Program-made: the position numbers and the translations under genes
Origin: a virus
Virus record (IMG/VR): IMGVR_UViG_3300024262_000019
Coordinates: 1 to 64,000 of that record
DNA length: 64,000 bases
Direction: 5' to 3' (one strand)
The notes under the pieces: generated by a model
The model's database searches: none
Told to the model about the DNA's origin: nothing
The model's input: only the letters and a program-made list of their open reading frames with translations
Shown here: in pieces, positions 25,992-33,895 of the stretch
Layout: each line of letters begins with the position of its first letter
Position numbering within the stretch: the first letter of the stretch is position 1

Positions 25992-26687
25992 CTATGCATT
26001 GAGTCTTGAGTTTGAGTACCAAGAGTCGTGGAAATCGGCTGGGCTAATCGAGAAACTTGGAGACTGTGCGCCTCTACTATCGTACAGCCGATACCAAGCG
26101 CTGAGAATTCTGTCCTGGGTGGTTCCACCAAGGACGGCTCCATCTGCCCGAGCTGCCAGCGTGTAGTCAGTAGGTTCGCCCGAGATTGTTGCGTCGCTGG
26201 TTCCTGTACGATTGAGCCATCCAAAGAGTATGGACATAGAAGTAGCGTCGCTCTCGGTGTGCGACCCTAGCTGTCTCGTTGTGACGCTGCCTTGTTCAAA
26301 GTTGTGAGTGTGGTGTGTTGCCGAGGCCGCATTGCGGAACACCATGGCAACTCCAAACTTGGGATCAGATGCCTGCGCATTGGCTGTCATTGTCACGCTG
26401 GTCTCACCACCTGCGGCCACTTTGTAGAAAGAGCCAGCAGCATTACTGGACCAGTTCTGTGCGCCTAGGGTCGTGAACCCGGCAGCGGTTGGGGAACCGA
26501 AAACACTTCCGGAGTGACCAATGGCGCAGACAATGATGTCTCCAGCAAGAACTCCAGTGAGTCCCGAAACGGTGAGATCGTTGCTGCCGCCTGTGATTTG
26601 GTTGAACTGGGCATCAACTAAAGCAATCGCAGGAAGAGCGACTGGACCCTTCTTCTTGGTCAAGCCTATTGGCGGTACAACAAGCAT
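25992..26687 (-). CDS. Beta-sandwich virion-locus protein
   Basis: A 231-residue protein. The pattern LTGVLAGDIIVCAIGHSG, then AAGFTTLG and SFYKVAAGGETSVTMT, resembles a sandwich domain common in phage tails and bacterial surface proteins. The ATG comes one base after the upstream TAG and has no ribosome site, so translation is coupled to the fibre gene before it. It could be a tip or adaptor for that fibre. Confidence 0.65.
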   Translation of the reverse strand: MLVVPPIGLTKKKGPVALPAIALVDAQFNQITGGSNDLTVSGLTGVLAGDIIVCAIGHSGSVFGSPTAAGFTTLGAQNWSSNAAGSFYKVAAGGETSVTMTANAQASDPKFGVAMVFRNAASATHHTHNFEQGSVTTRQLGSHTESDATSMSILFGWLNRTGTSDATISGEPTDYTLAARADGAVLGGTTQDRILSAWYRLYDSRGAQSPSFSISPADFHDSWYSNSRLNA

Positions 26688-26688
26688 C

Positions 26689-27603
26689 CTAGTGACCGGT
26701 CAGAGCAGTGAGAGCGATTTTAGTTGGAGACAGAACGAAGAAGGTGAGGAGGGTAATTTCCCCTGCTGCCTGGGCGGTAAAGGTTGGAGGCGTCTCATCT
26801 CCCCAGGAGTAGTTAGTTCCAAAGGTGAGATCACGAGCACCTGTGTCGTTGGTGAAGGCAAGGGTCCAACTCATGCCGGCGAGAGCCCCTGTTGCATTGT
26901 CAATCTCACGAGTGGCGCCAACTCCTCCCGTTGCTAGGAGAGTGTACGCATTACGTGCGGTAGCTGCGATGGCAATGTTCGCAGCATCGGTGAGCGTCAG
27001 AGGCTCGGAGTACTGCTGCTTTGTGTAAGCCTGAATAGCATCAAGGATTGCCAGGGTCGCATCTGAAACCTTCGTCTGCAGGTTGGCGATGGTGTCTGCG
27101 GAGTGCTCGGTGCCACCCAGGCCGTGCGAGGTTGGAACTCGTGCATCTGATAGGCGTGGATCTATTGTGTCGATGAGCGTTGCGTCGGAGACTTTAGCAT
27201 TGAGATTTGCAAGAGTGTCGGCAGTATGATCTGCACTACCTAGTGCGTGAGCTGCATTCGATGAGGAGATTTGCAGCTGCTCGTTGGAGCCAGGGTTAAG
27301 CACCGCCAAGGAAATGTTGGTACCAGCGGCAACCTTGGAATTAAGATTCCCTGTCGTTGTGTCCGCCCCCGTCACCTTGACGGAAACATCCGCAGAGACT
27401 GAAGGTGCCTGCCAGCTCGCGTTTGTGGCATCGAGGGCTGTCAGCACCTCCCCAGTTGCTGGCGGTGCAGATCCAGATACGTTTACGTCCGCTCCAGTAG
27501 TAGACAAATTATCCGCAGAACCGCCCGCCGCATCGGCATAGTCCCTTGTTGATACGTCATTGCCGTCGATAGGAGCCTTTGCTTGCTGATGTGCCAGTTT
27601 CAT
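26689..27603 (-). CDS. Tail fibre protein with two shaft repeats
   Basis: A 304-residue protein. Residues about 115-185 contain two similar units: ADHTADTLANLNAKVSDATL and TEHSADTIANLQTKVSDATL, separated by DPRLSDARVPTSHG. The DPRLSDAR motif is frequent in phage fibre shafts. The C-terminal 100 residues form a beta domain. The N-terminus opens KLAHQQAKAPIDGNDVSTRDY, as in proteins that attach to a fibre socket. The ATG overlaps the stop of the small frame at 27600-27695. Confidence 0.75.
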   Translation of the reverse strand: MKLAHQQAKAPIDGNDVSTRDYADAAGGSADNLSTTGADVNVSGSAPPATGEVLTALDATNASWQAPSVSADVSVKVTGADTTTGNLNSKVAAGTNISLAVLNPGSNEQLQISSSNAAHALGSADHTADTLANLNAKVSDATLIDTIDPRLSDARVPTSHGLGGTEHSADTIANLQTKVSDATLAILDAIQAYTKQQYSEPLTLTDAANIAIAATARNAYTLLATGGVGATREIDNATGALAGMSWTLAFTNDTGARDLTFGTNYSWGDETPPTFTAQAAGEITLLTFFVLSPTKIALTALTGH

Positions 27604-27695
27604 GGGTATCTAAGATCTCCTAGTACTTCGCCAATGATGAATAGGTATCCTTGAAATAGGCAAGTATGCTCTTCGCTCTTAATTGGCGTTGCCAT
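27600..27695 (-). CDS. Small 31-residue open frame coupled to the fibre gene
   Basis: A frame of 31 codons (begins MATPIKSEEH) fills the gap between two fibre genes. It has GGAG six bases before the ATG and its TGA overlaps the next ATG (ATGA), as real genes in this region do. It may be a tiny protein or a leader that feeds ribosomes to the fibre gene, whose own ribosome site is 13 bases away and poor. Confidence 0.5.
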   Translation of the reverse strand: MATPIKSEEHTCLFQGYLFIIGEVLGDLRYP

Positions 27696-28880
27696 CTATA
27701 TCTCCACCACAAAGAAATAAATGGTTTCAGCATTCGCAGGAGCGACACTTGTCACGACAGTGAAATCATTCACAGTCTTGCCAATCTCTGGAGTATTTAC
27801 TGTAAAGTGAGATCCCACTGTAGCTAGGGTATGGGTGATGATGTAATTCGTCGAAGGCATGGCAGGGGAGAAGGCTACGGTGAAGCTACTTCCGTCAGCT
27901 GGCTGGGTAATCGTCCTGATAATCCTTCTGCTTTCAAACAATCTCGGATCGTTATCGCCAACAGCTATAGGAGCCGTAGCTAGAACTGGATCTAACGAGA
28001 GTCTAGTGATTCCTTTTTCGCTGAGAGAGGCATCCCCATGGCCGCCAGGCGGAAGCAGTATCCCAGAGGCAAGCCCAACGTTAACTGTCAGACCATTGTC
28101 GAGAGTCGATGCCGTCACGAGACCGGAGGCTATAACCTCTACCGTAACCTGGTCACCCACCCCAACAGGGTGAGTTCCTGGAGCCGAAACAGTCTGCTTA
28201 AGAATTGAGTCTGTTGCATTCAAAACAACTGTCATCTTAGTGACAGCGTTGACCTTCACATTGACGGTTATCGTTCCACCCGTCACAGCTTCGATAACTT
28301 CGGCGGAAAGTCCGAACAGCGACCCGGCGACCATCACCCTACCCAGTGTGGATTCACCCGAGAACGCGCCATTGGGAACACCGAAGGTGGTCTCCCTTTC
28401 ATAAGTGTCACCCTGGTTTGCCGACCCTGGGACACCGAATATATTTACAGTCTCACCACTCTCAACCTTAGATCCGTGACGCCAGTAAACGGTAGTCCCT
28501 ACTCTGACCGCCAAGGCCATGGCATTATCCGTATTAGGAACCTGACTGGCCGCAGCCGTACTAACAGTTAAATTCTGAGTAGGTGCTCTAGTCAGATTTA
28601 GATATATGACCTCGCCATCAGCGATAACCACAGTCGTGGCAGCAACGGAAACCTTGAACCCTGAAATCAATGAGTAGAAATCAAGCGCCGCTGACCAAGT
28701 CAGAGCCCCTGAGCTAGAATCAAAGGTGACATCGCCACCGCCACCCATGATGATCTGTCGATCTTCTCGGTTCGCATATCCAGACGAATCCTGCCCGACG
28801 ACCATCTGCCTGAACTTCTCATACCAAGGATCGTCATCTTGGCCCGGATAGGACCATTGCATCTTGCTCGTATTAGGCAC
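27696..28880 (-). CDS. Fibre protein, paralogue of the protein at 21758-22624
   Basis: A 394-residue protein. Residues 1-150 match the 288-residue paralogue (MQWSYPGQDDDPWYEKF, GQDSSGYANRED). The middle (150-280) is a separate sandwich. The motif SEKGITRLSLDP and DNDPRLFESRRI, then a C-terminal TYPE of tip with FFVVEI, resemble fibre shaft and tip. The start is GTG at 28880, overlapping the end of the metallopeptidase gene by eight bases. Confidence 0.8.
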   Translation of the reverse strand: MPNTSKMQWSYPGQDDDPWYEKFRQMVVGQDSSGYANREDRQIIMGGGGDVTFDSSSGALTWSAALDFYSLISGFKVSVAATTVVIADGEVIYLNLTRAPTQNLTVSTAAASQVPNTDNAMALAVRVGTTVYWRHGSKVESGETVNIFGVPGSANQGDTYERETTFGVPNGAFSGESTLGRVMVAGSLFGLSAEVIEAVTGGTITVNVKVNAVTKMTVVLNATDSILKQTVSAPGTHPVGVGDQVTVEVIASGLVTASTLDNGLTVNVGLASGILLPPGGHGDASLSEKGITRLSLDPVLATAPIAVGDNDPRLFESRRIIRTITQPADGSSFTVAFSPAMPSTNYIITHTLATVGSHFTVNTPEIGKTVNDFTVVTSVAPANAETIYFFVVEI

Positions 28881-29763
28881 TTTCAGATCTCACAGAGACT
28901 AGGTTCAGCTCTTTCATCACATCGAAGGTCCGTCGATACGGCCTAGCGTCATCGCCAAGCAATATCGACCCGTCCACAACACTATCCCTAATAGCCTTCA
29001 ATCTTTTTAGGACCCGATCTCCATCTCGATCCATGAAGTAATAGTCAGGCCCAGTAAAAGTAGGCACTCGGCGCTTCAGATACTCGTCGCTGACCCTTCC
29101 ATACTTCCAGTAAGATATTGCGATACCCATGGAGTATCCTCGGTACTCAAGCTTGGCTCGCCATGGGGAACTCATGGGCAAGAGAGGCAGAAATGACCCA
29201 ACGGCAAGCAATGCCAGCCACTCGACAAGCCATATGCTGAGGCCGACATATCCGATCACCGATAGCCCAGCCATTCCGAAGAAGACTGCCTTCGCCAGCG
29301 CTTTCCTGCGGTTCAGCCTCTTCTGATCTTTCTCCGTACTGGAGGGCCTAAGGAGCGCCAGGACGCCATAAGAGAGCGCTAGTCCACCGACAAGTGCTGC
29401 TACTGGAATCCAGCCACCTAGGGCCGCAAAGAGCGCCAGGAGGGGGATGAAGAGAACCTCGAACATGGCGTAGCCAAGCTTGAACTTCAACCCCTGCTTC
29501 TCATCGTCGTAGATGTGGACACCCTCATGGGCAAGCACGCGAGCATAGTTACGATAATTGGCCTTAAGGTCTTCCTCGCTCGTGAAATACACTGAAGTTC
29601 CAAGAGTCGTCGTATAGCCATCGTTGAATCGATCGTTGAATGGATACGCCAGGAGTCCAAGTGATTTCATCAACTTGCTCTTGTCCTTGAAGCGAACAGA
29701 GAACGATGGATGATCTGCCTTGATGGATTCCGCTATCTTCTCAAAGAGAATCTTGTCCGTCAT
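28873..29763 (-). CDS. Predicted membrane zinc metallopeptidase (HEGVH)
   Basis: A 296-residue protein. The zinc-binding signature H79-E80-G-V-H83 lies in a helix (RVLAHEGVHIYDD). Two hydrophobic regions follow, about residues 99-137 and 159-195, each long enough for one or two membrane spans. Glu206 in KLEYRGY is a candidate third zinc ligand. The soluble C-terminus is charged. GGGAGG lies five bases before the ATG, and a 16-base palindrome sits between this gene and the previous stop. A membrane protease among fibre genes is unexpected; it might act on host membrane proteins. Catalysis is inferred from the motif only. Confidence 0.6.
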   Translation of the reverse strand: MTDKILFEKIAESIKADHPSFSVRFKDKSKLMKSLGLLAYPFNDRFNDGYTTTLGTSVYFTSEEDLKANYRNYARVLAHEGVHIYDDEKQGLKFKLGYAMFEVLFIPLLALFAALGGWIPVAALVGGLALSYGVLALLRPSSTEKDQKRLNRRKALAKAVFFGMAGLSVIGYVGLSIWLVEWLALLAVGSFLPLLPMSSPWRAKLEYRGYSMGIAISYWKYGRVSDEYLKRRVPTFTGPDYYFMDRDGDRVLKRLKAIRDSVVDGSILLGDDARPYRRTFDVMKELNLVSVRSESA

Positions 29764-29774
29764 GTCCGCCTCCC

Positions 29775-29790
29775 GCGCAAGCGCTTGCGC
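29775..29790. repeat. Palindromic repeat CGCAAGCGCTTGCG, copy 2
   Basis: A perfect 16-base palindrome, GCGCAAGCGCTTGCGC. On the coding strand it follows TAG-CA and lies directly before the ribosome site of the metallopeptidase gene. The copy at 41190-41205 has the same TAG-CA ahead of it. Confidence 0.9.
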
Positions 29791-29792
29791 TG

Positions 29793-30212
29793 CTAACAGC
29801 CTTTGGTTACCGGTTCCTTGATAATGAACTCGGATACTTCTACCACAGGCACTTTCTTACCACTACTAAGCACAACCCATACATCGAACACGTACTTACC
29901 AGGATCCATATACAAGGTGTCGTCGGACGCTATGTAAACCATCACAAAACCACTCGTGGCTGGAGTCAAGATCTCAATATCCAGAACATTGAGTGAGTCC
30001 TTGGCTATCTTAACCTCTGGATCCGACACGGTCTTCCTGACCGTAAAGCAAACCTTGGCACCGGTAAGGTTGAGAGGAACTTCGATAGGATTACCATCGA
30101 CATCCTCATCCTCCTTGACGATCTCGATTTCAAGATCTTGCGATTCACCCTGGTACAGCTCAATGGAACTTGAACTCTTACTGATGTTTGAGCTTGAATT
30201 TGAAATTGCCAC
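29793..30212 (-). CDS. BppU-like Ig-fold baseplate protein
   Basis: A 139-residue protein. After a Ser/Asn-rich start, the pattern ELYQGESQDLEIEIV, PLNLTGAKVCFTVRK, then PGKYVFDVWV resembles the N-terminal domain of baseplate upper proteins, which anchors receptor-binding parts. It follows the gpJ-like wedge gene, as fits such a role. The start is GTG at 30212, six bases after AGGAG. The assignment rests on pattern only. Confidence 0.6.
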   Translation of the reverse strand: MAISNSSSNISKSSSSIELYQGESQDLEIEIVKEDEDVDGNPIEVPLNLTGAKVCFTVRKTVSDPEVKIAKDSLNVLDIEILTPATSGFVMVYIASDDTLYMDPGKYVFDVWVVLSSGKKVPVVEVSEFIIKEPVTKGC

Positions 30213-30221
30213 GACTAACTC

Positions 30222-32384
30222 CTACTGACCAACCAATGACTTACTAACGATCTCAGATGTGATGCTAATCGTCCCTCGCGTAACAACCTCAAACTCTCCG
30301 ACTGGAAGGTTTCCGCTCGAATCAATACGTCCTATTGGGCCAACGATGAATATGTTCACATACTCAACACCTTCAATCGCAATGTCGGATGTCTCAGGGG
30401 CGATGGGTGCATATAGCTCAGAGAGCCTCAGGGTTGTCCCAAACGACCGACCACGAAGAACATCAAGTATCGCAGCCTCAACCTGAGATCTGACGGTAGC
30501 CTCATTGTATCCAGTGAGTATACCAACCAGCGCGTTAACATCTGCCGCCACCAACTGATTGGAAGCACCGGTAACCTTAACCACCTGGGTAACCTCCTTG
30601 GCTCCATCCAAGAAAGACTGCAATGACTTCTGTAGCCCATTGGTAGGAACCACATAAAACCCTTCCGAGTCAAAGACCAGAACGGGAACCTCTATAAGGT
30701 TCGACTTGCACTCGCTCGATAGAAACGAATCAACATGAACATCAACGTCGGTAACTAGAGTTCCAATGTCGTTGTCTATGGATTGTACATCTGAATCCAG
30801 TGAAGTAGATGTTGACGATATTGACGTATTGCTTGTGCCGATCGCATCAACGTCTGCGCGAATACCAGCGCGTCTCGTCTCAGCGGTAATGGCATTTGCG
30901 TCTATCGTATCAAGCTCTGTAGTTACAGCTGTGATATTCGACAGCACGGTTGCCGCCTGAGCACCAATCTCAGACTGCCTGGCAAGCGCTTTATTGAGAG
31001 TGTTGATGAGTGCAGTTAGATCTGCAGTGGCTATCTGAGTAGGACTTGCCGTGGGGTATCCACTGAGAGTGGAGGATAGCCCAGTAAGCTCAGTCTGCAA
31101 CGAAGAAGCATTAGCCTGGACGACACCAGCCGCCGTACGGCTGCTCTCGTTGGATGTTCTCGCCGTATTCTCTGCCGTATCTATCTCGGAAATATCAGCA
31201 GCCAAGGCAGTGTCATCCGTTTGTGCGTCTGAAACGGAAGCAGATATAGCAGAGGAACTCGTCCCTATGGAAGAAACCGCTGTGCCTACGGTGGGAACGA
31301 AGCTGTTTGATGTAGCCCTGATGCCTGCCAATCTTGATGCCAGATAGGCATCCTCGGATGAACCACGCACGTTGATAGCTCTGGCTACTGCTATGGCGCC
31401 AAAGACTGGATCTACGAACGACTGTGCCCTGGCTTCGTAATCAGGGAGAGTCACGTTTACATTGCGACTCTTGAAAACGTTTGGAGCATTGGCTTTAATG
31501 CTGCTAACCGTCTCAGGGTCACTGCCGCCGCTAGTTCCGGCTATATTGTTTATGGTGAGGCCGATAGTCTCAAAGCTGACGACCAGAGGCTGAACAGTTC
31601 TGGTGATGGTATCCGCCGTGGCGCCACCATTGACACCGGATGATGCAAAATATGTAACCCGTATCTCCGCACCGTTGGGGGGCACGGCGCCAGCGATACT
31701 GTCTCCAAATGTTACCGCTGGAGGATCATCCGTATACCCAATCTCAAACTGCTCGGTTTCTCCGAATTGAAGAAACTCCTCCTCCGCCCACTCAGATCCG
31801 TCAACCTCGACCACGGTCCTAGATTGCCCGGTCGTGCCGGTGCCAACGATGAACTTACCAGTGGGAACGTTACTGATATCGAACACCTGATTCACGCTAC
31901 CGTCGGAGAAGAACACCTGAATGAGAGTTTCACCCTCCGATGCAGTGAGTGTCTTAGTTGAGGTATCGCCAGGAGGGAACAGAAGGGCTTCCTGGGCTTC
32001 GAATATGAGACCGGCTGGGCCTATGAATTGAAACCCAGCTGGAATAGTTACCGGAAAAGAATGTATTGAGTTCAACGATATTGATAGATCTACACTCGAT
32101 GCGCTGGCTGGCCCAGGCTTATAGCCCAGCTGCCTAGCCCCCCTGGTGGCAGATCCTCTGGTCCTCGACGTAACCAGGAAATTGTCTGTCGCTCTTCTGT
32201 CGAGGTAGAAGGAAAGGGTATCCAATCCAAACGAAAATATATCGACAAGCATGATGCCAAGCGATGACACCGCGAAGTCGTTGTAGACAGCAGCGAATTT
32301 CACCTGGAGACGAGCAAGGATCTCATCCTCGTGCGTATCGAAGTCTAATCCAGCGTATCTTACCCTTGTTAACTGTATAGACAT
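30222..32384 (-). CDS. Baseplate wedge protein, gpJ / T4 gp6 family, with long helical insert
   Basis: A 720-residue protein. The N-terminus (ILVDIF-type helix, LSFYLDRRATDNFL, ATRGARQLGYKP) and the motif SRNVNVTLPDYEARA at about 306-320 are typical of the baseplate J/gp6 family, which builds the wedge ring that opens on sheath contraction. Residues about 343-560 are an Ala/Ser/Thr-rich insert with heptad spacing and no counterpart in the family core. The start is GGAGG-N6-ATG, overlapping the gp25-like stop (TAATG). Confidence 0.85.
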   Translation of the reverse strand: MSIQLTRVRYAGLDFDTHEDEILARLQVKFAAVYNDFAVSSLGIMLVDIFSFGLDTLSFYLDRRATDNFLVTSRTRGSATRGARQLGYKPGPASASSVDLSISLNSIHSFPVTIPAGFQFIGPAGLIFEAQEALLFPPGDTSTKTLTASEGETLIQVFFSDGSVNQVFDISNVPTGKFIVGTGTTGQSRTVVEVDGSEWAEEEFLQFGETEQFEIGYTDDPPAVTFGDSIAGAVPPNGAEIRVTYFASSGVNGGATADTITRTVQPLVVSFETIGLTINNIAGTSGGSDPETVSSIKANAPNVFKSRNVNVTLPDYEARAQSFVDPVFGAIAVARAINVRGSSEDAYLASRLAGIRATSNSFVPTVGTAVSSIGTSSSAISASVSDAQTDDTALAADISEIDTAENTARTSNESSRTAAGVVQANASSLQTELTGLSSTLSGYPTASPTQIATADLTALINTLNKALARQSEIGAQAATVLSNITAVTTELDTIDANAITAETRRAGIRADVDAIGTSNTSISSTSTSLDSDVQSIDNDIGTLVTDVDVHVDSFLSSECKSNLIEVPVLVFDSEGFYVVPTNGLQKSLQSFLDGAKEVTQVVKVTGASNQLVAADVNALVGILTGYNEATVRSQVEAAILDVLRGRSFGTTLRLSELYAPIAPETSDIAIEGVEYVNIFIVGPIGRIDSSGNLPVGEFEVVTRGTISITSEIVSKSLVGQ

Positions 32385-32767
32385 TAAATGCCTCCGGAGA
32401 CAGTGGCAGAATCAATCTCGCCAGTGGACGTGATGGTATACAAAATTGAGATCAAAGTCTGTCCGGGCTCAGATATATCATCAGTCGTGATCCTTACCGA
32501 ATCGACGCGAACCCTGGACTCCCACTTCGTTATGGCCATGCGGATCTCACGTTCAGTGTTTGTCCTGAAATCCTCACCGTTATTCTCAAATACATACGAA
32601 AATGCGTTACACCCAAAATCTGGCCGCATAATCCTCTCGCCACGCTGAGTCGTAACAATCTGAATCACAGAAGCCTTGATGGCTTCCGAATTTGAGGCTG
32701 ACTTAGGAAATGCTAACTCACCCTTTTTGAAGGGAAAAGCTAATGATCTGATGCGTGAATCTGCCAT
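32384..32767 (-). CDS. Baseplate wedge protein, gp25 / GPW family
   Basis: A 127-residue protein. The signature TQRGERIMRPDFGCNAF at residues about 40-55 is diagnostic of the gp25/W family, which is the conserved wedge part that contacts the sheath in phages and contractile injection systems. Length is normal. It sits directly before the gp6/gpJ-like gene, the standard order. The ATG is two bases after the previous TAG, with no clear ribosome site, so coupling is likely. Confidence 0.93.
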   Translation of the reverse strand: MADSRIRSLAFPFKKGELAFPKSASNSEAIKASVIQIVTTQRGERIMRPDFGCNAFSYVFENNGEDFRTNTEREIRMAITKWESRVRVDSVRITTDDISEPGQTLISILYTITSTGEIDSATVSGGI

Positions 32768-32769
32768 GA

Positions 32770-33231
32770 CTAAAACAGGGGCCCCGGTGGTATTGGAGAA
32801 GGATTCGTCACGAAAACCGTCCTTGTCATCAGATCTAACGAGGATGCCAGGCTCTGCGCAGCCTGCGCAGACGCCTTAACGTTGGTAGCCGCCATTTTCG
32901 ATATCGCAGCAGCTGGTGCGATTGCCGTACAGACACCACCAGCACCGGTGAGCACCGGAGGAAGAAGCCAGAATGCACTAATCGCCTGACCTAGCGCCTG
33001 GGCCGCCTGAGCCGCTGGAAACCTAGCATCCATGAGATTGCGCAGCCCAACCTCAAACAGGCGATACTCGGAACCTTTGAGCAGCATAGGTGCCGCAGGA
33101 GGAGCCTGCGCAAGGGAAGCATAAGACTGATATGCCCTAGCAATCTGCGAAGCAATCTGCGACGTAGATTCGAGCCTTTGATCGAACACGCGCTGGATCT
33201 GATTCGTTAGCTGTCCAACATTCAAAGCCAT
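32770..33231 (-). CDS. Small Ala-rich baseplate-locus protein
   Basis: A 153-residue protein. The first 40 residues are helical (QIQRVFDQRLES, QIARAYQSYASL); the rest is Ala/Pro-rich, ending NPSPIPPGPLF. It overlaps the spike gene stop (TAATG) and has GGAG eight bases ahead. Position between spike and gp25 points to a baseplate hub accessory, but I know no family for it. Confidence 0.65.
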   Translation of the reverse strand: MALNVGQLTNQIQRVFDQRLESTSQIASQIARAYQSYASLAQAPPAAPMLLKGSEYRLFEVGLRNLMDARFPAAQAAQALGQAISAFWLLPPVLTGAGGVCTAIAPAAAISKMAATNVKASAQAAQSLASSLDLMTRTVFVTNPSPIPPGPLF

Positions 33232-33887
33232 TAGCTAGTCTCCGAGTCATCGCTGAGACCGTCGATCGGAAACGGCTGAGTAGGAGGTAGCGTAGGACCC
33301 CATGAGTGCGGATGAGTATGGCTTTCCAGCCATGCCTTAACGGTAGATCCACGCATCATTGGCTCAAACGATCCACCCTGCTTGCCAATCCTAACCTTGC
33401 CGCCAGAAGTCCATTCAACAATGGTTCCATCCTTGTGGCGAATGAGTATCTTCTCCTCACCATCTTTGTCGGAGAGTGCAATCAGGTGACCGCCAGGAGT
33501 TCTGAATCCTCTCTTCTTAGGAGATCCATCGCTCTCAGGATCAAGCTCATCATGCACCTCCCCCTTGGCATACCATCCGCCAAGGTATCCAGATGGGCTC
33601 GTCGGATCTCCATTGTCGAAGAATACAAAAACGTAATCATTCTTCTCAGGTGGCCAGAACATTCCACTCAGCGGGCCAGCCCCGTACATCATCGGCTTAA
33701 CCCATCTCCCATTATCAGCAGGAAGTCTGGCCCTTGGGCACGCAACGATGACTCGACCAAGGCCCTCCGGATCTTGGTTATTAACTACCTTCGCTCGATA
33801 CGGTCCATGGTAACGACGAAAATATTCCAGACCAAACCTAGTTAGCTGATCAATGAAATCTTCAAATCTGTCGGTAAACCACGCCAT
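33231..33887 (-). CDS. Baseplate spike, gp5/gpV-like with OB fold
   Basis: A 218-residue protein. Residues about 27-108 form an OB-type barrel (GPYRAKVVNNQDPEGLGRV, PSGYLGGWYAKGE). The pattern FRTPGGHLIALSD, KILIRHKDG and GGKVRIG at 128-170 is typical of gp5/gpV spikes. The end holds HTHPH (190-194), where related spikes coordinate metal near the tip. There is no lysozyme domain as in T4 gp5. It punctures the outer membrane or cell surface. AGGA precedes the ATG. Confidence 0.85.
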   Translation of the reverse strand: MAWFTDRFEDFIDQLTRFGLEYFRRYHGPYRAKVVNNQDPEGLGRVIVACPRARLPADNGRWVKPMMYGAGPLSGMFWPPEKNDYVFVFFDNGDPTSPSGYLGGWYAKGEVHDELDPESDGSPKKRGFRTPGGHLIALSDKDGEEKILIRHKDGTIVEWTSGGKVRIGKQGGSFEPMMRGSTVKAWLESHTHPHSWGPTLPPTQPFPIDGLSDDSETS

Positions 33888-33895
33888 AACTTATC

